The notes below the pieces were generated by a model that did not search any database, was not told where the DNA came from, and saw only the letters and a list, made by a program, of their open reading frames with translations. 64,000 nt of DNA from Chloranthus sessilifolius (lineage: Eukaryota > Streptophyta > Magnoliopsida > Chloranthales > Chloranthaceae). The position numbers and the translations under genes are program-made. Positions 10,719 to 20,209 of the stretch are shown piece after piece. The stretch spans positions 74,046,671 through 74,110,670 of the forward strand of contig CM037598.1 in assembly GCA_021018995.1 (NCBI GenBank), read 5' to 3'. Position 1 is the first letter of the stretch; each line of letters begins with the position of its first letter.

Positions 10719-12561
10719 ATGAGCTTTACTCATTCTCATCACCCACGTTTGCAACCGTTTAATCTTGAGATCGAACGATCTTGTAGAGAGAATCGCAGAA
10801 TCCAAAGGAATCAGTATCATCATACTGAGACTGGCAGATCAAAGAAACGGGAACAATCCGAATATTAATAATAGAAATAATGAGAACAATAATCATGATG
10901 AGGGCCCAAGAATATTGGAATATTATAATGACCCTAATTTTTACGAGGATCAAGATAGTATCATGCATGCCCCCATCCCAGGGAACCATTATGAATTCAA
11001 TTCCGCAATGATTCAAATGTTACCAATTTATCATGGATTGTCAAATGAAAATCTACATGTTCATTTGAATGAGTTCATTGCAGTGTATAAAATGTTCCGT
11101 GTGCATAATGTCACTGACGAGATAGCTAAGCTACGACTTTTTCCTTTCTCTTTAAGAGATAAGGCAAAAACTTGGTTCTACTCTTTAGAACCGCAATCTA
11201 TTCAGAGTTGGGCAGAGTTACACCGTCAATTTCTTAAAAAATAATTTTCCATGACCAAAACCATTGAGTTGCGTTAGAAGATCCAGTTCTTTTCCCAACA
11301 ACCTACAGAAACATTTCATGAATATTCGGAACGCTTTAAGGAATTGATTAAGAGTTGTCAAAATCATCAATTGTCAAGGTGGCAGCAGGTCCAAAGTTTT
11401 TACAATGGACTAATTCTCGAAGAGAGACGCATGGTTGATGCATCTTGTGGAGGATCGTGTGCCACGAAAGAGGCAGATGAACTGTGGGCATTGTTTGAGA
11501 AGTTATATCAAACTTCAATCCAAAATGCGACAATGGAGCGAACTAATTTGAATGTGGCAACTAAATCTCATGTGTTAACCAGAGGTGGTCTAGTTGATGT
11601 CAATCACAATACCTCCGATCTTTCAACAAAGGTTGACATGTTGTCCAAGCAAATGAACATGCTGTTATACAACTAAGCAAGCTAAAAGTTCCAGCAACCC
11701 CATCGCCTGTTCAATTTGTGACCACCCAGGTCACATGGCTAACGATTGCCCAACTACCTTGTCATTCTTTCCTGATGAACCTACTCCTCAAGAGCAGGTG
11801 AATCTGACTCAATCATATCAGCGACAGGATAGGAACATGTACTCAAACACCTACAATCCGGAATGAAAAAATCACCCGAACTTAGGATGGGGAGGATCCA
11901 ACCAAACTGGACAGGCGAACCAGTAGTACAAATCCAACGTAATGAGTGGACAACAGAACTTTCGTCCACAACAGAATTCTAATTTCCAGCAGAATTCTAA
12001 TTTTCAACTGAACCCTCCTTATTATCATCCAAATTCTGAATACCGAAAAAATCAGAATTTTAATCAATCTCAGACCACCGCTTCGAAAGATTTTGATTTG
12101 GAGGAAAAGATTATGCGAAATATGCAAGCTTTTCAGCAGATGATGATAGATCAATTCTGCCAATTGACAAATCAGTTGAGTCAACGAGAGGAAGGTAGGC
12201 TTCCTAGCCAACCCATCAACAATCCTCGAGGCCAAGCATATCTGATGAAGGACCATCAAACAGTCAACAGTTGAAAGTTGTTACGGTGCTGAGAAGTGGG
12301 AGAGCTGTTGATAATCAAGTGGAGATGCTAGTGGAACCTCACAAGGAAGGAGAAGAAGAAGTGAGAAAAGGCAAAGGACTAGATAAAGGAAAAGAAAAAG
12401 AAGGTCCCCAAATTGTCCAACCAGTACCTGAAGAAGAATCAGAGAATGAACCTCGTCTCTATACCCCAAAGGCACCATTCCCAGAGTGCCTAACACCTCT
12501 ATCTAGAATGGGAAAGGAGCGTCAAAAATGGAAGAAATCTTCGAAACATTCAAACAAGTGA
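10719..12561 (+). pseudogene. gag of the Athila-like Ty3 element (broken)
   Basis: Gag forms the virus-like particle of the retrotransposon. The likely start is the ATG at 10719 (MSFTHSHHPRLQPFNLEIE). The frame shifts near 10855 and then gives the capsid core (AMIQMLPIYHGLSNENLHVH, KLRLFPFSLRDKAKTWF). A stop at 11242 and another near 11275 interrupt it, and it resumes with ETFHEYSERFKELIKSCQNHQ. A clean CCHC knuckle, C-SI-C-DHPG-H-MAND-C, spans 11708-11749. A Gln/Asn-rich stretch and the LRSGR motif typical of Athila-type gag-pol follow (12288-12303). Several stops and shifts make the product non-functional. Confidence 0.85.
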
Positions 12562-13170
12562 AGATAAATCTCCCATTACTTGAAACGATCAAGCAAGTCC
12601 CCGAGCACGCAAAATTTTTCAAAGATCTATGCACTCAAAAAAGAAAAATGCGTACTCATGTTTCAAAGAAAGTGTTCCTGACAAATTAAGTCAGCTCGAT
12701 ACTGGAATTTGATGCCCCACGAAAACTTAAGGACCCTGGAATCCCAACTGTTCCATGTGTCATTGGTGGGCAACCAATTGGAAAGGCATTATTGGATTTG
12801 GAAGTAAGTGTCAATCTGATCCCCTACTCAGTATACAAGAAATTAGGTCTGGGCGAACTGAAACCCACGACCGTTACACTGCAACTTGCTGATAGGTCAG
12901 AAAGAAGACCTAGGGGTATTATCGAGGACGTTTTGGTCAGAATAGACAAATTTATTTTCCCAGTGGACTTTGTTGTGTTGGACATGGAACCTCCAGTTAA
13001 ATCCAGTAATCAAGTCCCAATCATTCTTGGGCGTCCGTTTCTCGCGACCGCAAATGCCTGCATCAATTGTCGAACAGGAGTCATGGATGTTTTCTTTGGA
13101 AACATGAAAGTTAGACTCAATATCTTTCATGCAATAAATTATTTTCCCAATGAGGATGAGGTTGATTGCT
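12562..13170 (+). pseudogene. Aspartic protease region of the Athila-like pol
   Basis: The protease matures the gag-pol polyprotein. The stretch starts with INLPLLETIKQVPEHAKF and continues through DPGIPTVPCVIG to the active-site region LLDLEVSVNLIPYSVYKKLG and EDVLVRIDKFIFPVDFVVLD. Family members have D-L/S/T-G at the catalytic loop. Here the Gly is Glu (D-L-E at about 12795-12803, consistent with a G-to-A change), which should abolish activity. One stop lies near 12687 ahead of this region. The frame then stays open into the RT. Confidence 0.85.
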
Positions 13171-15029
13171 TCTATATCGATCAGGTAGACGAAGTAGTGG
13201 ATGAAGCTTTACTATCAATGCTTACCAAAGAAGAATTTGAAACTGCTTTGTTAGCCATCTATGAGGAGCCAGGATCTGCGCATAAACAATCAGAAGAGAA
13301 GAGGACGATTTCATCAACTGAAGGTGATATGTCATGTGAAATTGAGACTACGATGGAACCATTGCCTGTTGAGGTAAAGGATGAGCTGACTCCATCAATC
13401 AAGCAGCCACCAACCCTCGAGTTAAAACAGCTTCCTAAGTCACTCAAGTATGCTTTTCTGGGATCTAAGGAAACGCTTTCGGTAATTATCTCATCGACAT
13501 TATCGAAAAAACAAGAGAATGAATTGTTAAAAATGCTCAAAAATCATAAAAAGGCCATCAGATGGACCTTGGCTTATCTGAAAGGGATTGATCCATCATT
13601 TTATATACATAAGATACATCTGGAAGATGATAGTACACCATCGAGAGAACCACAGAGGCGACTTAACTTGAACATGAAAGAAGTCGTTTTAAAGGAAATC
13701 ATTAAACTACTCGATATTGGAATCATCTATCCAATCTCTGATAGTGAATGGGTAAGTCCAGTTCAAATTGTTTCGAAAAAGTCTGGGATCACTGTGATAG
13801 AGACTACCGAAGGAGAATTGGTACCCAGCCGTGAAACTACAGGGTGGCGCATGTGCATTGATTATCGGAAATTGAACACGGCTACCAGAAAAGATCACTT
13901 TCCTCTGCCGTTCATTGATCAAATTCTCGAGAAGTTAGCGGGGCAGGAGTTTTACTGTTTTCTCGATGGATATTCGGGCTACAATCAAGTGCCCGTATTT
14001 CCTGCAGATCAAGAGAAGACAACATTCATGTGCCTTTATAGTACCTTTGCATATCGCAGAATGCCATTCGGCCTATGTAATGCTCCGGCCACTTTTCAAC
14101 GATGTATGTTGGCCATATTTTCGAATATGATTGACAAGTTCATCGAAGTATTCATGGACGATTTCTCTATTTTCAGAAAGACATTTGAATCCTGTTTAAA
14201 TCATCTTGCACAAGTGTTGCAACGTTGTGTAGAATCCAAACTTGTTCTCAGCTGGGAGAAGAGCAATTTCATGGTCCGCCAAGGAATTGTGTTGGGGCAT
14301 ATCATTTCAAAAAAAGGGATTGAAGTTGACAAGGCAAAAGTTGATTTAATCGCTAATCTGCCTCCACCAAGAAATGTTCGTCAAATCCGATCATTTTTAG
14401 GTCATGCTGGATTTTATCGAAGATTCATCAAAGATTTCAGCAAGGTCGCCAAGCCATTGTGCAACTTGCTTGGAAAAGATATTCCTTTTGACTTTGATGA
14501 GGATCGCATGAAAACATTTTTGAAATTACGTGAGCTGTTATCAAATGCACTAGTAATCCAACCACCGGATTATTCTCTACCTTTTGAACTCATGTGCGAT
14601 GCATCTGACTATGCTATTGGAGCAGTCTTAGGCCAAAGGGTAAACAAAATGCCTCATGTGATTTATTACGCTAGTAAGACGCTGATCGATGCCCAGCTAA
14701 ATTACACCACCACCGAGGAGTTATTAGCTGTGGTGTATGCTTTATTCCGCTCCTATTTGCTCCGATCGAAAATAGTGGTCTTTTCATACCACTCTGCGTT
14801 GAAATACCTGCTAACGAAAAAGGACACCAAACCAAGGTTGATCCGATGGATCATACTCCTACATGAATTCAATTTTGAGATTAAAGATAAAAAGGGTGTC
14901 GAAAATATTGTGGCTGATCATCTATCAAGAATTCTGCCTGAAGAATCATCGGTCTCTGAGACTATCCGTGACACTTTCCCAGATGAACAATTGATGGCAA
15001 TTGGTGCACCCGCTACAAAAGTTTCTTAG
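13171..15029 (+). pseudogene. Reverse transcriptase and RNase H of the Athila-like pol
   Basis: The frame is open from the protease to a single TAG at 15027. RT motifs: VSPVQIVSKKSG, WRMCIDYRKLNTATRKDHFP, FLDGYSGYNQ, RRMPFGLCNAPATFQRCM and the catalytic FMDD (about 14150). RNase H: CDASDYAIGAVLG, TTTEELLAVVYAL and VADHLSR. The third acidic residue looks lost, because FSYHSAL stands where family members have a TDH block, so RNase H is probably inactive. The wording of these motifs is Athila-like rather than chromoviral. The in-frame TAG separates it from the integrase. Confidence 0.93.
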
Positions 15030-15041
15030 TTCTCTAATATA

Positions 15042-16316
15042 GTGAATTATCTGGTAACTGGCAGAATCCCTACGCAATGGGGTAAAAATGATAAAAATCT
15101 GTTTTTCTCTCAAATAAAATATTATTTTTGGGATGAGCCACAATTGTTCAAATTATGTTCAGATCAGGTTATCAGGACATGTGTGCCTGAAAATGAACAA
15201 TTGAGTGTTATTAACTTTTGCCATGCTGGGGCCTGTGGAGGCCATTTCGAAGGACAAAAGATCGCACACAAGATTCTTCAAAGTGGATTTTATTGGCCCA
15301 CCATCTTTCGGGACATTGCCAAATTCTATAAAGAATGTCAAAGATGTCAACAACTTGAAAATATTTCAAGAGGAAATATGATGCCACTGAACCCGATTCT
15401 GATTGTTGAAATTTTCGATGTATGGGGGATTGATTTCATGGGTCCTTTCCCCCCGTCGTTCGGGTATTCATATATTCTTGTAGCTGTTGACTATGTTTCC
15501 AAATGGATAGAAGTTGTGGCAACCCGCTCGAATGACCACAAGGTTGTGGTCAAATTTTTGAAAGAAAATGTCTTTAACAGATTTGGGATTCCACGGGCAA
15601 TCATTAGTGATGGCGGTTCGCACTTCTGCAACAACCATTTTGCCACTTTAATGAAGAAATACAGTGTTACCCACAAGGTGGCAACGCCGTATCACTCACA
15701 AACTAGTGGTCAGGTGGAAGTGTCCAATCGGGAAATCAAAAGAGTTTTAGAGAAGACGATGCGACCAGACAAACGAGATTGGTCGAATCGCCTATTTGAT
15801 GCTCTTTGGGCATATCTCACGGCATTCAAGACCCCGATTGGAATGTCACCATTTCGGATTGTCTATGGGAAGGCATGCCACCTCCCATTGGAATTGGAGC
15901 ATAAGGCATTCTGGGCCATAAAATGATTTAATTTCGATATGAAAGAGGCAGGGTCCCATCGACGCCTTCAGCTGAATGAATTAGAAGAGCTACGCTACGA
16001 TGCGTATGAGAATTCGAAGATGTATAAGGAAAAATACAAAAAGTTGCACGATCAGTCAATTTTGCGAAATTTTTTTTACATTGGGTAAAAAGTTTGGTTG
16101 TTCAACTCCAGACTTAAGCTTCATCCAGGGAAATTGAAATCGCAGTGGGAAGGATCATTTCAGGTCGTCTCCACTTCCGTGCATTGGGCAATTGAAATTA
16201 GAAGCCTTACGGACAATCGAATTCTCAAAGTCAATGGGCAACGACTTAAGCCGATGATCGAGCCAGTGACCCAGATGAGAATTGAGCCAATGTACCTCAG
16301 TGACCCGAGCTATTGA
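15042..16316 (+). pseudogene. Integrase of the Athila-like pol
   Basis: It lies in the same frame as the RT, after the TAG. The zinc-binding segment is HAGACGGHF...CQRCQQ. The catalytic core has D in [11 protein letters not shown] in IISDGGSHF and E in [12 protein letters not shown], so the D,D,E triad is present. It ends with LFNSRLKLHPGKLKSQW and NGQRLKPM, the usual Athila integrase C-terminus, without a chromodomain. In-frame stops at 15924 (TGA) and 16086 (TAA) break the C-terminal part. Both are explainable by C-to-T changes of CGA and CAA. Confidence 0.92.
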
Positions 16317-16423
16317 ACGACAATGTGGTCAGGCTGTCGACATTTAAACTCAGCACTTCCTGGGGAGGCAACCAAGTGTGTTTTCTTATTTGCATGTGTC
16401 TTTTTATTTGAGAAGAGTCTTTT

Positions 16424-16924
16424 TCAATCGATTGACTGTCAAACAGTCAACCGATTGACCTTCTGTACTCAATCGATTGACACTTACCCTGTCAATCGAT
16501 TGATGTTCAAACATCATCATCATTTCCCTCCTTTTGTCAATCGATTGAAAGTCCATTCTCAATCGATTGACATCACTTTGAAGTTATGACAAGTTTTCAA
16601 AAATCGGAGCGTCAATCGACACATCTTATTGTAACAGCTAACTTTTGGGGCACGTCTATGTCAATCGATTGAGACCAATCTCTTAATCGATCGACTTGAT
16701 TGTCTGTTTACTACGCCGGTTCTTGAGGCACCCAACCGGTGCGACTTTTCGCGAAAAGGTCATTATCAATCGATTGACATAACTATGTCAATCGATTGAC
16801 ATTAAGCATGGAAGAGTGGATTGTACCATGTCGCATTAGCATGCCTGGTGTCTTTTCGAATCCCCGTGACGTATGGAGGCCAACCATTTTCAATCGATTG
16901 AGGATCCATCCTCAATCGATTGAC
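16424..16924 (+). promoter_or_regulatory. Palindrome-module array upstream of the accessory ORF
   Basis: Six paired modules start at 16424, 16469, 16537, 16661, 16766 and 16890. Each is two copies of TCAATCGATTGA (some with one change), separated by 10 bp, or 11 bp in the first two. A half copy lies near 16612. The last module ends 9 bp before a TATA box. No protein-coding signal is seen in this stretch. Confidence 0.75.
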
Positions 16925-16932
16925 ATTCAAAT

Positions 16933-16940
16933 TATATAAT
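16933..16940 (+). promoter_or_regulatory. TATA-like box before the accessory ORF of the Athila-like element
   Basis: TATATAAT lies directly after the palindrome array and 85 bp upstream of the ATG at 17025, a spacing that fits an independent promoter. Confidence 0.5.
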
Positions 16941-17024
16941 GGGGACACCCATGGTCCCCTTCATCTCAATTCGCCTCCAATCCGACCCGAGCTTCCACAT
17001 TTTCATTCTCCTCGTTCGATCGAA

Positions 17025-18190
17025 ATGGCAGCGTCGGGCCCACCGATATACCGACCACCTCGTCCCGCAAACAACCCTATGCGCATTCCCAATGACGAGT
17101 ATGTTAATTGCCAATTTCAAATGGAGAATTCTTCGATCTCGCTAAATACCATCGCATCGCGGAATGCGCCCGTTCTATCGAATTCATCGAAGCTTTGCAC
17201 TTAGAAATGTTGCTCGCTCCTCCACCTATTGGTGTCTCGCTGTGTATCATTCGCCTGTTTTACCGGAAAATGGAGTGGGTACCTGCACCACTCTCGCCAA
17301 TAGGATTGCCATTCATTAGCCTCGAGATCAATAATTGGCGATATAACCTGCATGCGGCCGATCTCGCACGGGCTTTCAACTTCTTCGTGGTTAGCCCATT
17401 GAACCACCACATCAATCCGGCTATTGATCTTAGTCAGAACGACATGATCAATGATATTTGTGGAGGATGGCGCAGGACCGGTTTGGCAACTAAAGGAGCA
17501 GTCCTACCAATGGACATCTTATTTTGGGACATCGTTATGTCAACTAATTTGCTACCGCATGGCACGAAGAGTGAGCGGACGAAGAATAGGGTGTTAGCAT
17601 TGTACGCGGCGCACATGAATACTTGGTTTGATGCGTCGGGGTTAATGCTAGAGGAGATGTATCGGTGTCACCAGGACATCGCTACCACCACTACACCGAA
17701 GAAGCGAGAGGCTACCCTTCTTCACTTCCCGCACTATGTGATGCATCACTTGGACCAGCTTGGGTGCCCGATTTACGATGATGAAGAGATTGGTGATATG
17801 TAATTCTATCACTACGGTACGAATGTTTGAGATAAGAGCATCAAGGCTATTCTACGTGTGACGCCACCTCCAATTGAAGTCGATGAAATACCTCCTCCTC
17901 CCCGACCAAACCCCGCACAACGCCAACGTGGCGGTGTTAGATGACCTCGTCCCGAAGAGGTCCCTGATTTTAACGTTGAGGTAGCAGTCGCTCGCCTCGA
18001 GGCGCGGATGGATGGGTTGAGTACCACTGTGGGAGGTATTGATCGACGGTCTAGGTTTCAGACTTCTCTTCTCATGCGGATGGCCTGGGAATCGTTCCCT
18101 GGGCATGCCGATGAATTCATCGCAAGAGTGCGAGCAGCGATGATTGAGGAGGGAGACCCTGAATTTGATGATGATGATGATGATGCATAG
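17025..18190 (+). pseudogene. Post-pol accessory ORF of the Athila-like element (PF20167-like), frameshifted
   Basis: The ATG at 17025 (MAASGPPIYRPPRP) follows a TATA-like box. The frame shifts near 17120 and then runs to 17803: FFDLAKYHRIAECARSIEF, VLPMDILFWDIVMSTNLLP, RVLALYAAHMNTWFDASGLM. After stops near 17801-17830 a proline-rich part (VTPPPIEVDEIPPPPRPNP) and a short helical part (VARLEARMDGL) end in an Asp run (18166-18188). The layout (basic/proline N-terminus, globular core, proline-rich linker, short coil) and several core words match the accessory ORF of the inner chromovirus at 29038. I place it tentatively with the 'putative plant transposon protein' family. Position is env-like, but no signal peptide or membrane span is visible. 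Function unknown. Confidence 0.6.
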
Positions 18191-18425
18191 TATTTTTGTT
18201 AAGTGTTTTTGTTTGTTAGTATGGGTGTTTGTTATTTTTGTTTGGTTTGATGTGTTTTTAGATTTTTTTTTTTAGGGAGGATCAATGGTAGTTTGTTTTG
18301 TTGATCTTTTAATTGATGATGGGCTCAATGGTGTAATCAAATCATTTCAATCAATGCAATCAGAGTGTTTTTAGCATATGATATATTTCTCTCTGTATTC
18401 TCGGATTGGTGCATTTGTGCATCAG

Positions 18426-18682
18426 TCAATCGATTGAGATGTCTCTCTCAATCGATTGAGCATTAAATTATCAAATTCTCAAAAATTAAACTTCAATAGT
18501 CGATCGATTGAGGAACAACTCTCAATCAATTGACTACTCTGTGGGCGAAAACATCTCAATCTGTCAGTAACAGAAAATTTCTAATAGTTACTGCTTTGAC
18601 AAAATAGAATTTGAACCGTGCACGCAATGGCACCTTTGACATCTAGTATCAATCGATTGACACTGAAATGTCAATCGATTGA
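18426..18682 (+). promoter_or_regulatory. Palindrome-module array upstream of the second small ORF
   Basis: Modules start at 18426, 18500 and 18649, each two TCAATCGATTGA-type palindromes with a 10-bp spacer. A TATA box (18780-18787) and an ATG (18852) follow. Confidence 0.65.
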
Positions 18683-18779
18683 CAGAAGTATATTTCCGGA
18701 AGAATACCTCTTCCATTCCGGAATTCGAGAGTTGCGTCCTTCTTTGAGTCCTAAGAGTCCGTGTTTAACAGTTTTTCTC

Positions 18780-18787
18780 TATAAAAA
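18780..18787 (+). promoter_or_regulatory. TATA-like box before the 88-codon ORF
   Basis: TATAAAAA lies 72 bp upstream of the ATG at 18852 and about 100 bp after the last palindrome. Confidence 0.45.
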
Positions 18788-18851
18788 TCATTCTTAGGGT
18801 AGTCCTTTTCATCACCTCAAATTATTATTCCCTCTTCCCCACGCTTTGGTT

Positions 18852-19115
18852 ATGGCGCCTATCAAATATCGTACCCGCTCGGCAGTGAAGAAATTGATGG
18901 AACCGGCTAGGAAATGTCCATGCCTTCACGCACCTCAACCATCGTTTGATTTGGCACAGCATGAAGTGATTGATTTAGAGCTGCCATCTCCGACCCCACC
19001 ATCTTCTCCACCACAAGCGCATTTTTCATCACCTCGCGAGGGCGGCATCTCGGAGGAGATGTGGAATTACGCGTTTCTGAAGCCGAAGGAAGGGAGATCC
19101 ATCATGGACGATTGA
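18852..19115 (+). CDS. Small proline-rich ORF (about 87 aa) of unknown function in the Athila-like element
   Basis: Starts MAPIKYRTRSAVKKLMEPAR (basic), followed by FDLAQHEVIDLELPSPTPPSSPPQ and an acidic end. The basic start followed by a proline-rich stretch resembles the N-terminus of the accessory ORFs at 17025 and 29038, so it could be a leftover 5' end of another copy of that ORF. It has its own TATA-like box and an upstream palindrome array. No known domain is recognised. Whether it is translated is unknown. Confidence 0.35.
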   Translation: MAPIKYRTRSAVKKLMEPARKCPCLHAPQPSFDLAQHEVIDLELPSPTPPSSPPQAHFSSPREGGISEEMWNYAFLKPKEGRSIMDD

Positions 19116-20209
19116 AGGGATTAAGACTGTCAGCTTTAGGGTCTAGCTTTAGGAGTCCTTTTTATTGTTATTTGATTTTCATGTTTTAGTTTAGGTTATT
19201 ATTAAATTTGTTTTAGACTAGGTTATTTTTCTCTAAATTTTCCATAAGTGTAATAATTTGCTCAGTTTAAATAAAGTTTAGTTGGTTAAATATTTGTGTT
19301 TTGAACTTTTGATCATAATACCTTTCACTTTGTCTGCTTTCATGGTCATCGATTGCATTAAACAGGTTTGGGGGGGTCTCCCATACTTTCTACGCATCCA
19401 AGCCAATGAGGGCATTGGTCAGATCAGGTTTGGGGGGGGGGGGGGGGGTTATTTTCGATTCATATTAAAAGGCTATTTTTCGGATCTTTAAAGTTTAGCA
19501 GTCAATCGATTGAGATCACTATCTCAATCGATCGACTGATGCCCATTAGCCTATTGGAAATTTGTATCAGTCAATCGATTGAGACCATTGTCTCAATCGA
19601 TCGACTGATGACCATTAAACTTATGAATCTCGAATTTTATTCATAATCTTCAATTGTTGATGACCGAAAATTCCTTAAAAAATTGTTATCATGCCATGAT
19701 TGTTTTATGAATACTCATAAAATTTAAAATTGAATAATGATGTTCATGATCTATGCCTGAAAATTTTTGTACTATCACTCTGCTTTAATTCCAAATATGA
19801 GAAATAAGTATATGACTTGGAATCCTAAGATCACAAAGAAAGACCAAAACCTAGTGAGCTTTAAAATTCTTTGTCCTCATTCTTGATGAGTGCTGAAATA
19901 AATTCGGATATCTTTGAATTTCTTGTTTAATTTGTTGAAATCTCGTATACTCTACCTTTGATTTGTTGACTTCACATGTGTTATACCATTACACTAGAAA
20001 CCAGTGTGTAAAAACTCAAGGCAAATAGGCATTGTTACCATCTTAAAAGGAAATGATCTAAGGCTATTATTGGCTCGTTTGTGACCAAAAGGCCCCACCT
20101 TATATTGAATTTATCTTGTTGCACCCCCTTTGAGCCTCAAATGAAAGATTTTGCCTTAATTATTCCTTGTAAGCTATATTAGCTATACCCCACACCAAGG
20201 TGGGGAGGA
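19116..20209 (+). other. 3' non-coding part of the Athila-like element up to the chromovirus insertion
   Basis: Non-coding. It contains two polypurine-tract-like sites ('acaggtttgggggggtc' near 19365 and 'tcaggttt' plus a 17-G run at 19432-19448), two hairpins (19499-19538 and 19568-19607), and AT-rich sequence with the 'cctttgagcctcaaatg' block found in the 3' UTR of such elements. The last 15 bases before 20210 equal the polypurine tract of the inner chromovirus. Confidence 0.6.
19499..19607. repeat. Tandem pair of 40-nt hairpins built on the palindrome module
   Basis: At 19499-19538 and 19568-19607 the module TCAATCGATTGA / 10 bp / TCAATCGATCGA is extended by CAG...CTG and by complementary spacer ends (GAT-CACT-ATC and GAC-CATT-GTC). 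Each copy can fold into an 18-bp stem with a 4-nt loop and one mismatch. The two copies are 69 bp apart and are themselves a tandem duplication. Confidence 0.8.
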
